Positions 24,456 to 32,179 of a DNA stretch of 32,285 bases are shown piece after piece. The position numbers were made by a program, and so were the translations under genes. How positions within the stretch are numbered: the first letter of the stretch is position 1; every line of letters starts with the position of its first letter. The notes under the pieces were generated by a model. That model searched no databases, had not been told where the DNA came from, and saw nothing but the letters and a program-made list of their open reading frames with translations. Origin of the DNA: Candidatus Cybelea palsarum (GTDB lineage Bacteria > Vulcanimicrobiota > Vulcanimicrobiia > Vulcanimicrobiales > Vulcanimicrobiaceae); NCBI GenBank assembly GCA_003166915.1, contig PMUK01000182.1, forward strand, positions 286 to 32,570, given 5' to 3'.

Positions 24456-25462
24456 GCTGGGTAAGCAGGTACGCGAGGACGGAGTTCGAGGTCGGGTATC
24501 GACTCGACGTAGGGCGACCGGATGATGCCGCATTCGGTCACGAACGCGGTAATGAGATGCCCCGGCGTGACGTCGAACGCCGGATTGTAGACGGCTGCGC
24601 CTTCCGGCGCGACGCGAGTGCCGGCAAACGAGGTGACCTCTTCGGCGCTGCGTTCTTCGATGGGGATTTCGTCGCCGTTGGCGATCGTAAAGTCGAACGT
24701 CGAGCGGGGCGCGGCAATGTAGAAGGGAATCCCGTGATGCGCCGCGAGAATCGCGATCGCGTAGGTGCCGATCTTGTTCGCGGTGTCGCCGTTGCTCGCA
24801 ATGCGGTCGGCGCCGGCGATTACCAGGTCGATGCCCTTTCGCTTCATCGCGATGGCCGCTGCGGAGTCGGCCATCAACACGGCGTCCACACCGGCTTGGC
24901 TCAGCTCGAGATAGTTCAGCCGCGCACCCTGCAAGAGCGGCCGAGTCTCACAAGCGAAGACGTGGGGTTTTTTAGCGCCCCGCTGTGCGGCGATAATGAC
25001 GCCGAGCGCCGTGCCGCCGCCGGCGGTCGCAAGCGGCCCCGTGTTGCAGATCGTCACGATTCGCGCATTCTTTGGAATCAGTTCGAAGCCGTTTTCCGCG
25101 ATTGCTTCGTCGATGGCGATCTGTTCCTCGTGGATCGTCTGCGCTTCTTTGAGCGGGTCGTCTGCGCCAAGAACGCGGTCGACGGCCCACGCGAGATTAA
25201 CGGCAGTTGGGCGCGCTTCGCGGACGCGGCGGGCTGCGTCGAGAAAGCGCGCCTCATCGGCGATCGTCCTGCGAAGCAGCGCCACGCCGTAGCCAGCGAA
25301 GACGCCGATGCACGGTGCACCGCGGATCGCCAGACTCTTGATCGCGCCTTCGATCTCGGCAGCCGTGCGAGCGCGTTCGTAGCGTACTTCGTGCGGCAAC
25401 AAGCGTTGATCGAGATAGCGCACGCCGTCGCCGTCCCATGCGACGGGGATGAATTCGTTCAT
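24452..25462 (-). CDS. mtnA: S-methyl-5-thioribose-1-phosphate isomerase
   Basis: Isomerises methylthioribose-1-phosphate in methionine salvage; paralogues act on 5-deoxyribose phosphates. The 336-residue protein has RGAPCIGVFAGYGV (48-61), TICNTGPLATAGGGTALG with catalytic C139, and AGADRIASNGDTANKIGTY with D219. Both residues keep a constant offset to C160 and D240 of the B. subtilis enzyme. No other mtn genes are present here. The start lies 1 nt after the ribH stop, and its own stop overlaps holA. Confidence 0.95.
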   Translation of the reverse strand: MNEFIPVAWDGDGVRYLDQRLLPHEVRYERARTAAEIEGAIKSLAIRGAPCIGVFAGYGVALLRRTIADEARFLDAARRVREARPTAVNLAWAVDRVLGADDPLKEAQTIHEEQIAIDEAIAENGFELIPKNARIVTICNTGPLATAGGGTALGVIIAAQRGAKKPHVFACETRPLLQGARLNYLELSQAGVDAVLMADSAAAIAMKRKGIDLVIAGADRIASNGDTANKIGTYAIAILAAHHGIPFYIAAPRSTFDFTIANGDEIPIEERSAEEVTSFAGTRVAPEGAAVYNPAFDVTPGHLITAFVTECGIIRSPYVESIPDLELRPRVPAYPA

Positions 25463-25463
25463 G

Positions 25464-25958
25464 CTAGCTCCGAAAGCCGGCGCGGGGGATCCCGACCGCG
25501 AGCGTTACCAGCGAAGCCGCAGCCAAGGCAGCCGCATAGCCCTTATCTCCGCCGTTGGGGTTGGCGCGCTCCTCCGCTTGCAAGAGAGTATCGGTCGTGA
25601 GCACGCCGAAGCCGGTCGGGACGCCGCTCATCAGTTGAACGTCCATGATGCCGCGCGCGCATTGCGCCGCCACAAAGTCGAAGTGCGGCGTCTCCCCGCG
25701 AATGACGGCCCCCAGGGCGACCAGCCCGTCGAAGCGATCGGTTTCGATCAAGTTTAGGCACGCAAGCGGCAGCTCGAAACAACCGGGAACCTCAAAGAAG
25801 CTTACGTGATCGTCGCTGACGCGGCAGTCGCGCAATGCTCGCCGCGCGCCATCCACGAGATGATCGGCGATGTCGGCATGGAAGCGCGCCGAGACGATCG
25901 CAAAGCGTCGCCCCTCACAATCGGGTTTTGCCGTTTCCCGCGAGCCGTTGGACTTCAC
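25464..25958 (-). CDS. ribH: 6,7-dimethyl-8-ribityllumazine synthase
   Basis: Condenses the pyrimidine intermediate with 3,4-dihydroxy-2-butanone 4-phosphate, the penultimate riboflavin step. The 164-residue protein has FAIVSARFHADIADHLVDGA, EVPGCFELPLA and GAVIRGETPHFDFVA with the catalytic-type H92, then GVLTTDTLLQAEERA (family form GVLTxxxxxQAxxRA). The start is GTG at 25958, overlapping the ribBA stop as GTGA. It acts directly on the product of the RibB domain of the preceding gene. No ribD or ribE is seen in the window. Confidence 0.96.
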   Translation of the reverse strand: MKSNGSRETAKPDCEGRRFAIVSARFHADIADHLVDGARRALRDCRVSDDHVSFFEVPGCFELPLACLNLIETDRFDGLVALGAVIRGETPHFDFVAAQCARGIMDVQLMSGVPTGFGVLTTDTLLQAEERANPNGGDKGYAAALAAASLVTLAVGIPRAGFRS

Positions 25959-27364
25959 GATGCGACGACTTCGTCGAGCATGTGACCCAGCTTGGAGCGC
26001 TTCGTGTCGATGTAATGTTTGTTGTGAGCGGTAGGCGTCGTCTGCAACGGCATTCGTCCCACGATCTTGAGCCCGTACCCCTCGAGGCCGAAGATTTTCT
26101 TGGGATTGTTCGTGATCAGGCGCATCTCTTTGACGCCGAGGTCGGCGAGAACCTGGGAACCGATCCCGTAATCGCGCTTATCGATCGGCAAACCCAGAGC
26201 GAGATTCGCTTCGACAGTGTCGGCACCGCGATCTTGAAGCTCGTAGGCTCGCAGCTTATCGGCAAGCCCGATGCCGCGGCCTTCCTGTCGCAGATAGAGA
26301 AAGACGCCGCGCCCCTGTTGGGCGATCAGCTGCATCGCCGCATCGCGTTGGGCCGCGCAATCGCAGCGGATCGAGTGCAAGGCGTCGCCGGTCATGCATT
26401 CCGAGTGTACGCGGACAAGAATGTCCTTGCCGTCCCCGATCTCGCCCATAACCAACGCGACGTGCGTGTTCTCGTCAATGGCGGTGCCATACGCGATTCC
26501 CTTGAAGTTTCCGAACGCCGTGGGCAGATCGAACTCGGCGATTTTCCTGACGAGTTTCTCCGTGCGCATGCGGTACGCGATGAGATCCTTTACGGTAATC
26601 AGTTTGAGCTCGTGCCCGTCGGCGTAGCTGCGCAGGCCCTCCAAGCGTTCCATCGTTCCGTCGTCCGCCATAATTTCGCAGATGACGCCGGCGGGGTAGA
26701 GTCCCGCAAGGCGCGCCAAGTCGACGGCCGCTTCCGTCTGTCCGGCTCGGACCAAGACGCCGCCTTCACGGGCGCGTAACGGAAACGTGTGCCCGGGCCG
26801 CAGGAAGTCTGCCGGCTTCGCCTCGGGGTCGAGTAAACGTTTGATGGTAGCGGCGCGGTCGTGGGCCGAGATGCCCGTCGTCGTCATCCCTCGGGCCTCG
26901 ACGGAGACGGTGAACGCCGTTTCGTGGACGGCCGTGTTGTCGCGCACCATTTGCGGAATGTGAAGCTCGTCGAGCCGCGCGCCGGGCAGCGGCACGCAGA
27001 TCAAACCGCCGGCGTGCTTGCGCATGAAGTTGATCGCATCGGGCGTGACCATCGTTGCCGCCATCACGACGTCGCCTTCGTTCTCGCGGTCCTCGTCGTC
27101 GAGGACGACGACCATCTTTCCGGCCCGAATGTCCGCGATCGCGCCCTCAATCGAGTCGAACGGGCTGCCGACCCGACCCAACTGCTCGCCCAAGGAAGGG
27201 AAGACGTTGGCGAGGCGCTGTAGCGTGCGGTACGAGGGCTCCCGCCGGCCGGCCCGGAGCAGCGAGATCGCCGACTCCGTCAAGCCCGCGCTCTCGGCCA
27301 CCTCGGCGGCCGTGAGCCGCGCCTCATCGATAGCCGAGTTCAAAAGGTCCGCAAACTGCCCCAT
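25955..27364 (-). CDS. ribBA: HTH domain fused to bifunctional DHBP synthase / GTP cyclohydrolase II (XRE-RibBA)
   Basis: A 469-residue protein in three parts. Residues about 4-63 are an XRE-type helix-turn-helix (LTAAEVAESAGLTESAISLL, then RREPSYRTLQRLANVF). Residues about 70-268 are RibB (DHBP synthase) with DDEDRENEGD (89-98), TGISAHDRA and RPGHTFPL. Residues about 270-469 are RibA (GTP cyclohydrolase II) with RVHSECMTGD, zinc-type C323/C334/C336 and RQEGRGIGL. There is no alternative start at the HTH/RibB junction, so the fusion is real. Most RibBA start directly with RibB. The ATG at 27364 lies 6 nt after a -10 box, so the mRNA should be leaderless. A dyad over the -35 suggests autoregulation. 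Confidence 0.94.
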   Translation of the reverse strand: MGQFADLLNSAIDEARLTAAEVAESAGLTESAISLLRAGRREPSYRTLQRLANVFPSLGEQLGRVGSPFDSIEGAIADIRAGKMVVVLDDEDRENEGDVVMAATMVTPDAINFMRKHAGGLICVPLPGARLDELHIPQMVRDNTAVHETAFTVSVEARGMTTTGISAHDRAATIKRLLDPEAKPADFLRPGHTFPLRAREGGVLVRAGQTEAAVDLARLAGLYPAGVICEIMADDGTMERLEGLRSYADGHELKLITVKDLIAYRMRTEKLVRKIAEFDLPTAFGNFKGIAYGTAIDENTHVALVMGEIGDGKDILVRVHSECMTGDALHSIRCDCAAQRDAAMQLIAQQGRGVFLYLRQEGRGIGLADKLRAYELQDRGADTVEANLALGLPIDKRDYGIGSQVLADLGVKEMRLITNNPKKIFGLEGYGLKIVGRMPLQTTPTAHNKHYIDTKRSKLGHMLDEVVAS

Positions 27365-27370
27365 CCCTCC

Positions 27371-27398
27371 AGCCTATGCGGAACTTTACAAATGTCAA
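27371..27398 (-). promoter_or_regulatory. Promoter of the ribBA operon
   Basis: On the minus strand TTGACA (27398-27393), a 16-bp spacer and TAGGCT (27376-27371) form a good sigma-70 promoter. The -10 ends 6 nt before the ATG, which places the expected +1 at the A of the start codon. The GGAGG next to the ATG (1 nt spacing) is too close to act as a normal Shine-Dalgarno. Confidence 0.7.
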
Positions 27399-27399
27399 G
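27384..27399. promoter_or_regulatory. Dyad operator candidate over the ribBA -35 box
   Basis: CTTTACAAATGTCAAG reads CTTNACA-N2-TGTNAAG, with perfectly symmetric half-sites about a central AA/TT. It covers the whole -35 hexamer. ACA/TGT half-sites are common for XRE-type repressors. The HTH at the N-terminus of RibBA itself is the natural candidate to bind here; this is inference. Confidence 0.5.
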
Positions 27400-27542
27400 A
27401 TGCCTCAGGCGCACGGGGTTTTTCTCCCCAGGAAAGCGGCAGCCGCCCCTGCTGGTCCTCACGTATCATCGCGCGAAGGCTTACCTAAATGGACAGATGG
27501 GAGCACTTCCGGGCCATCCGAGACGAGTGGGGCCGCGCCGTG

Positions 27543-27566
27543 AACACCGGATGGTACTACGGTGTT
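27543..27566 (+). other. Hairpin in the 5' region of the small lipoprotein gene
   Basis: AACACCG (27543-27549) and CGGTGTT (27560-27566) form a perfect 7-bp stem with a 10-nt loop. It lies about 40 nt upstream of the lipoprotein start. No known riboswitch consensus fits. The surrounding 27365-27607 region (243 nt) otherwise holds the ribBA promoter and short GC hairpins. Confidence 0.3.
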
Positions 27567-27607
27567 ATCGGAACTCTCAGCATACCAGGTCGAAAGGGGA
27601 CATCGTA

Positions 27608-28059
27608 ATGTTTGATTTCCGTCGCGCTTTTGGGGCCTGCGTGGCTATCGGTATGCTTGCCGGGTGCGGCGGATCGCAGCCAATGACGGGTGCGCCGAGT
27701 ACGGGGGTTCAAGCCGCAACGCGCTCTCCAGAGCGATCTCTTCGGGGGTACTTCTGGCTAAATTCACTACTGAGGTCGGGAATAGTCTTCCCGAGTCTTC
27801 TTTTTGCTTTCGGTTCAAGTCCTCCGGGAGTTGGTCTAACACGGGCAGTGAAAGCTTTAACGGAACGTACCTTATCTCGGGCAAAGAATTATTCGCATCT
27901 GCCGTTTGGCTCCCGTCGCCAGCGGTCTATATGAGCTTGCAAGGGTCCGTCAACGCGAAGCAAGGCTCCGGCATATTTATCATCAGCGGTGTAAACGGCT
28001 ACGTATCCGGCGGCGGGACGTTCACCATGACGGGTAAGCAAAACAAGTCCTGTAGTTGA
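27608..28059 (+). pseudogene. Small lipoprotein gene interrupted by a -1 frameshift at a G5 run
   Basis: The ATG at 27608 follows a good ribosome binding site (AAAGGGG). The first frame encodes a lipoprotein signal with lipobox LAGC (C20) and the start of a mature region (GGSQPMTGAPSTGVQAATRS). After the GGGGG run at 27744-27748 the coding pattern moves to another frame. That frame continues as LAKFTTEVGNSLPESSFCFR and ends in a glycine- and serine-rich part (FNGTYLISGKELF, GSGIFIISGVNGYVSGGG) with a stop at 28059. One extra G in the run would restore a single ~150-residue protein. It could be a decayed gene, a phase-variable tract or a base-calling error. I do not recognise the family. Confidence 0.6.
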
Positions 28060-28225
28060 GGAACTGCGCGATCCCCTTTTATAGGCAAACGTCGGACTTT
28101 ATGGGCAGGAGCGATTAAAAGGGCAGAGCCTGACTCACCGACTCACCGGGGCTTTTGTCCGTTGAAGGCCGCCAGGAAATTGACTTGGCGCACCAAACGA
28201 CGTCAATTCAAAGGGGGTTACCTTC

Positions 28226-29209
28226 ATGCGGAACGCGTCGAGTCCCGGGTGCCTTATGGCGGTGCTCGGCGTTGTCTTTGCCGCGTCGTGCAACGGAGGG
28301 AATGCGTCGCCGGTTCCCGCCGGAACAGAGGCGCGCGTTATGCTCGGGCAAGCTCAGCCTGACGTGAGAATCAAAAAGCCCGCGTTGATCTCCATCAACG
28401 AAACGAACAGCGACCTCATCTACTGGCCGACGAAGAAGGGGCCAAGCGAGAATCCGATCGCGTTTACCGGACCGCTGGACATCTATCAAGCCGGCGCGAT
28501 GGCCGCCAACGGCGACGTCATCGTCATCGTGAACGCGGGGACGCCCGCGGCGATCGTCACCTACGACGTGAAGACCCGCAGCAAGAAGACCTACGCCGAC
28601 AACTACGGCAGCCCATACGACGTCGCCATCGACACGAAGGGCAACATCTACGCGATGAACGAGGCTAGCGTTACGGTGTACGCCGCGGGTTCGTACGCTG
28701 AGAAAGAGCTCACCTGTGCCGACATCACCCTGGCTGAGGCGATCGCCGTTGACAACGAGGGCGACGTCTTCGTCGACGGCTACGAGCCGAGCAACTCCAT
28801 GGGCATCGTCGAATATCCGAGCAAAGGCGGCCACTGCAAGCGGTTAAAGCTCCAGCCGGAGCAAGGCTATATCGGGGGCGTGGGCGTCGACCCGAAGACC
28901 GATGATCTCATCGTCGTCGACAACCCCGATCTCTGCGCGGGCGGCTACGAAGGGGTAATGCTGATCTATCCGCCGCCCTACCGCGAGAGCATGTTTACCG
29001 AGCAAAACCTCAACGCGCAGTATTGCGCCGGGATCTTCCGCTTGGACTCCGGCTCGAAAAACATCTACTTCTTCGACGCGACGGTTAGCGGTTTTCCGTT
29101 CATCGATTCGCGCACGTATCCCTACGCAACGGGCGGCGGCCCGTACGGCGACGGCTACAGTACATACATGGGTGGTTTCACGACAATCCCGAATACGCTA
29201 CCGAACTAA
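28226..29209 (+). CDS. Secreted NHL/beta-propeller-like lipoprotein of unknown function
   Basis: A 327-residue exported protein. The N-terminus (MRNASSPGCLMAVLGVVFAA, then SC) is a lipoprotein-type signal with C22. The mature part has repeating blade-like segments: SPYDVAIDTKGNIYAMNEAS, AEAIAVDNEGDVFVDGY and GGVGVDPKTDDLIVVDNP. Each follows the NHL/SMP-30-like pattern of a hydrophobic strand, then D-x-x-G-[ND]-[IV]-[YF]-V. Such proteins often serve as extracellular binding scaffolds. Enzymatic activity is not indicated. A strong AAGGGGG ribosome binding site precedes the ATG. The 166 nt upstream contain a short direct repeat (ACTCACCG twice, near 28133) and no clear promoter. Confidence 0.75.
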   Translation: MRNASSPGCLMAVLGVVFAASCNGGNASPVPAGTEARVMLGQAQPDVRIKKPALISINETNSDLIYWPTKKGPSENPIAFTGPLDIYQAGAMAANGDVIVIVNAGTPAAIVTYDVKTRSKKTYADNYGSPYDVAIDTKGNIYAMNEASVTVYAAGSYAEKELTCADITLAEAIAVDNEGDVFVDGYEPSNSMGIVEYPSKGGHCKRLKLQPEQGYIGGVGVDPKTDDLIVVDNPDLCAGGYEGVMLIYPPPYRESMFTEQNLNAQYCAGIFRLDSGSKNIYFFDATVSGFPFIDSRTYPYATGGGPYGDGYSTYMGGFTTIPNTLPN

Positions 29210-29287
29210 AACCCCTTGCGCGCGACCGCTGCCCTGCGGCGGCGGGTTCGCCTGGGTTACGGGCGGTCTTCAAAGTAACGCCATAGC

Positions 29288-29317
29288 GCATACTTGAAAC
29301 GACTGTTTCAAGTATGC
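29288..29317. promoter_or_regulatory. TetR-type operator, perfect 13-bp inverted repeat
   Basis: GCATACTTGAAAC (29288-29300), the spacer GACT, and GTTTCAAGTATGC (29305-29317) form a perfect dyad just upstream of the tetR-like gene. The -35 hexamer TTGAAA (29294-29299) lies inside the left arm, so a bound regulator would block RNA polymerase. Confidence 0.85.
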
Positions 29318-29323
29318 TAGGAT
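29294..29323 (+). promoter_or_regulatory. Promoter of the tetR-MFS operon
   Basis: TTGAAA (29294-29299), an 18-bp spacer and TAGGAT (29318-29323). The -10 ends 5 nt before the GTG start at 29329, so the transcript should begin at or beside the start codon. There is no Shine-Dalgarno in the gap. Confidence 0.6.
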
Positions 29324-29328
29324 AACGC

Positions 29329-29898
29329 GTGTCAAGAACTCCGGACGAGGCCCGCCGCAGGGAACTACTCGAGGCTTGCGTCGATTACGTTTGCCGGCAC
29401 GGTTTGGCCGATCTCTCGCTGCGCCCGCTGGCAAAGGCGGTGGGTTCGAGTCCCCGCGTCCTGCTTCACTACTTTGAGTCAAAGGAGAACCTGGTCGTTG
29501 AGATCGTCCTCCATGGCCGAGCCCGCCAGCAAGCGATGATGGCGCGGCTCAAGCTGACCGATCTCGCGCCGCGAGAGGTGGTGCGAAAGCTCTGGCGGGA
29601 GTGGAGCAAACCGGAGTGGGAAGCGCTGACGCGTCTCTCCTTTGAAATCTACGCGCTGGCGCTGCAAGATCGCACGCGTTTTCCCGGATATCTCCACCGC
29701 TCCGTGAACGAATGGCTCCGCGCGCTCGAAAAGTGCGCGCAGGCACCGGGCCGCAGCCGCAGCGAGGCCCGTTTGCGTGCAACGCTATTGGTTGCGGGAT
29801 TCCGCGGCTTCTTACTGGACCTCGTCGCGACGCACGACCGCGCCCGCATCGACCGCGCGGTCGAACGCTGGATTTCGCTGGTATATGCGGCAAGCTAA
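29329..29898 (+). CDS. TetR/AcrR-family transcriptional repressor
   Basis: A 189-residue regulator with an N-terminal TetR helix-turn-helix (about residues 8-55: RRRELLEACVDYVCRHGLAD, LSLRPLAKAVGSSPRVLLHYF, ESKENLVVEIV) and a helical ligand-binding C-terminal domain. The start is GTG at 29329. It most likely represses its own operon by binding the 13-bp-arm dyad over its promoter and is released by a ligand exported by the adjacent pump. The ligand cannot be inferred. Its 3' end overlaps the MFS gene by 14 nt. Confidence 0.92.
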   Translation: MSRTPDEARRRELLEACVDYVCRHGLADLSLRPLAKAVGSSPRVLLHYFESKENLVVEIVLHGRARQQAMMARLKLTDLAPREVVRKLWREWSKPEWEALTRLSFEIYALALQDRTRFPGYLHRSVNEWLRALEKCAQAPGRSRSEARLRATLLVAGFRGFLLDLVATHDRARIDRAVERWISLVYAAS

Positions 29899-31150
29899 GA
29901 GGCCGCGCAGCGGCGCGACGATCTTCATCTTCATCACCGTCCTGATCGATATGATGACGTTCGGCATGATCGGGCCGGTGCTGCCCAAACTGATCGCGAG
30001 CTTCGTCGGCAACAACTACGCTTTTGCAGCAGAGATCATCGGCCTCTTCGCAACGGCCTGGGCGCTGATGCAGTTCTTCTGCTCGCCGCTCTTGGGCATG
30101 CTCTCCGATCGCGTCGGCCGGCGTCCGGTCATCCTGATTTCGAACGCGGTAGCGGTGGTGGATTACGCCATCATGGCACTGGCGCCGAATCTCTGGTGGC
30201 TCTTCGCCGGGCGCGTACTCTCCGGCATCGCGACCGCCAACATGGCGACCGCCGGCGCCTACATCGCGGATGTTACACCGCCAGAAAAACGGGCTTCCGC
30301 CTTTGGCTTGATCGGCAGCGCGTTCGGGCTGGGATTCGTGCTCGGGCCGGCAATCGGCGGTTTGGTTGGAACGATCAATCCGCGCTTGACCTTCTGGGCG
30401 GCGGCGGCCTTCGCGTTGATCAACACGCTCTACGGAATCTTCGTCTTACCCGAATCGCTCTCGCGCGAGCGCCGCACCAAACGGCTGGAGTGGAAGCGCG
30501 CGAACCCGATTGGCTCGCTGCGGCTGCTTCGCTCGCATCACGAGCTGTGGGGCCTAACTTGGGTGAATCTCATCACCTACGTCGGGCACGAAGTCTTGCC
30601 GAATGTGTGGGTGATCTATTGCATCGCGGCGTTCGGCTGGAGCACGGGCAGCGTCGGCCTGACCCTCGCGCTGGTCGGCACGATTGCGGCGATCAATCAG
30701 GCCGCGATGGTTCGACCGGTCGTCGCGCGGCTGGGGGAACGCCGGACGTTACTTGCCAGCCTAGTCGTCGCCGCTCTTGGCCTCGCGCTGATGGGAATCA
30801 ATAATGGCTTCGTATTTCTGATCGCCGCGGTCATCATCTCGCTACCGATGTATCAAGCTTCGTCACAAGCGCTGATGACGCGGCGCGTCAAGGCGTCCGA
30901 ACAAGGCGAGCTCCAAGGCGCGCTCGGATCCGTTCGCGGCCTCTCGATGCTGATCGGACCGGCCATCTTTACGCTCACCTTCGCGCAGTTCGCGGGCCCG
31001 TGGCGCGGCTTGGGGCTCATCGGCGCTCCGTGGTACTTGGCGGCGACGCTCTACGGCATATCGTTCTGCGTCGCATGGCGAATCACGTCCCGCGCCGACG
31101 ACGTCGTGCTGCCGGTCGAGCCGATGCCACCGCAGTACGCCGAAAGCTAA
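29885..31150 (+). CDS. MFS efflux transporter, TetA-like (DHA1) family
   Basis: A 421-residue membrane protein with about 12 hydrophobic segments. MFS motif A is clear in GMLSDRVGRRPVIL (71-84), and a motif C-like glycine-rich region follows in TM5 (GSAFGLGFVLGPAIGGLVG). The first helix IFIFITVLIDMMTFGMIGPVLP is the TetA/DHA1 form. It probably exports a drug or toxic small molecule as a proton antiporter. ATG 29885 overlaps the regulator gene by 14 nt; the longer open frame lies inside that gene. Similarity to TetA does not show tetracycline is the substrate. Confidence 0.9.
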   Translation: MRQAKRPRSGATIFIFITVLIDMMTFGMIGPVLPKLIASFVGNNYAFAAEIIGLFATAWALMQFFCSPLLGMLSDRVGRRPVILISNAVAVVDYAIMALAPNLWWLFAGRVLSGIATANMATAGAYIADVTPPEKRASAFGLIGSAFGLGFVLGPAIGGLVGTINPRLTFWAAAAFALINTLYGIFVLPESLSRERRTKRLEWKRANPIGSLRLLRSHHELWGLTWVNLITYVGHEVLPNVWVIYCIAAFGWSTGSVGLTLALVGTIAAINQAAMVRPVVARLGERRTLLASLVVAALGLALMGINNGFVFLIAAVIISLPMYQASSQALMTRRVKASEQGELQGALGSVRGLSMLIGPAIFTLTFAQFAGPWRGLGLIGAPWYLAATLYGISFCVAWRITSRADDVVLPVEPMPPQYAES

Positions 31151-31174
31151 CGCGGCTCGGTGAAAAGGCGGGGG

Positions 31175-32179
31175 CTAATCGAAACAGACGATCGGTTTGA
31201 CGATCCGAGATTCCGCCAGTTCTCGATAGGCGCGCGGGACGTCGTCGAGGGAGATCAGGGCGGCGCCGACCTTTTCGGCCGTGACGACGCCGCGTTCGAT
31301 CAAGGCTAAGGCCTCGCGCGTGTCGTCGGGGCCACACGAATAACTTGCGACGAGTCGCAGATCGCCGAAGTAAAAACGCGTTGGATCCACGGTTACCGGA
31401 ACGTCGGGCGGAAAGGGGGTGAACATTACTACGGTGCCCCCGCCCGCCGCGGCGGCGACCGCGGCTTTCATCGCGGGAGCCGTGCCCGGACCGCAGATCA
31501 CGACATCGGCGCCGCCGAGGAGAATGCGGTCAACGTCGTCGGGAGTAAAGACCGTCGCGCCGTTGCGCTCCGCGATTTTGCGACGCTGCTCGATGAAATC
31601 GCTCGCGAAGACTTCGGCGCCAAGTGCTCCGGCAGCCAGGACGTGCAGCAATCCCATGACGCCCAAGCCGATCACGTAAAGCCGGTCGTTCTTTTTCACG
31701 CCGCTGCGCCGCAGCGATTTGACGACGCAAGCGAGCGGCTCGACCAGCGAAGCATCGCGAAACGGAACGCTCGCGGGCAGCGGCAGCGTGTCGCGCTGGT
31801 TTTCTCGCGACACGCGAAAGTATTCGGCGATGCCGCCTGGCTCGATCTTTGTGGCGCGCCAGGTCGCACATTGCACGTAATCGCCACGCGTGCAGGCGCG
31901 GCACTCGAAGCACGGCGCATGATGATGAACGAAAACGCGATCCCCGATGGAAAGCGCGCACTCGCCGGCGACCGCCGCCACGATGCCGGCCGGTTCGTGG
32001 CCGAGTACGAGCGGCGCCTTTCGCGCGATGTACCAACCCATGACGTCGCCGCTACAGATCCCGCTCGCCATCGTTCGCACGAGCAGTTCCCCGTCGCACA
32101 GCTCGGGCACGGCGCGTTCTTCGATGCGCACGTCGTTGACGTCGTAGAGTACCGCGGCTCGCATCGTTTTGGGCGTCAT
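31175..32179 (-). CDS. Zinc-dependent alcohol dehydrogenase family protein (MDR)
   Basis: A 334-residue medium-chain dehydrogenase. The catalytic-zinc ligands are C42 and the GHE pair H61/E62. The structural-zinc cysteines are C90, C93, C96 and C104 (CFECRACTRGDYVQC). The nucleotide fold has VIGLGVMGLLHVLAAGALGA with a following acidic D (FASDF), suggesting NAD(H). The pattern resembles sorbitol, threonine or polyol dehydrogenases; the substrate cannot be told. The ATG at 32179 overlaps the stop of an upstream paralogue as ATGA, so the two form an operon. It is convergent with the MFS gene across a 24-nt gap. Confidence 0.93.
   Translation of the reverse strand: MTPKTMRAAVLYDVNDVRIEERAVPELCDGELLVRTMASGICSGDVMGWYIARKAPLVLGHEPAGIVAAVAGECALSIGDRVFVHHHAPCFECRACTRGDYVQCATWRATKIEPGGIAEYFRVSRENQRDTLPLPASVPFRDASLVEPLACVVKSLRRSGVKKNDRLYVIGLGVMGLLHVLAAGALGAEVFASDFIEQRRKIAERNGATVFTPDDVDRILLGGADVVICGPGTAPAMKAAVAAAAGGGTVVMFTPFPPDVPVTVDPTRFYFGDLRLVASYSCGPDDTREALALIERGVVTAEKVGAALISLDDVPRAYRELAESRIVKPIVCFD

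Noticed and set aside
27365-27480. FMN riboswitch upstream of ribBA
   Set aside because: The conserved FMN aptamer segments are absent on the minus strand, and the promoter lies directly at the start codon.
27560-27600. Glycine-riboswitch-like string GGAACTCTCAG upstream of the lipoprotein gene
   Set aside because: The other conserved parts of the aptamer are missing and the downstream gene has no link to glycine.
28131-28148. ACTCACCG direct repeat as a CRISPR or attachment site
   Set aside because: There are only two 8-bp copies without a spacer; it is too short to support any such feature.
29222-29272. Possible terminator hairpins after the beta-propeller lipoprotein gene
   Set aside because: The stems are short (4-6 bp) with long or GC-only loops and there is no following T-run.
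29445-29467. tRNA T-arm-like sequence GGTTCGAGTCCCC
   Set aside because: The stem pairs at only three of five positions, there is no acceptor or anticodon arm around it, and it encodes the HTH of the TetR-family protein.
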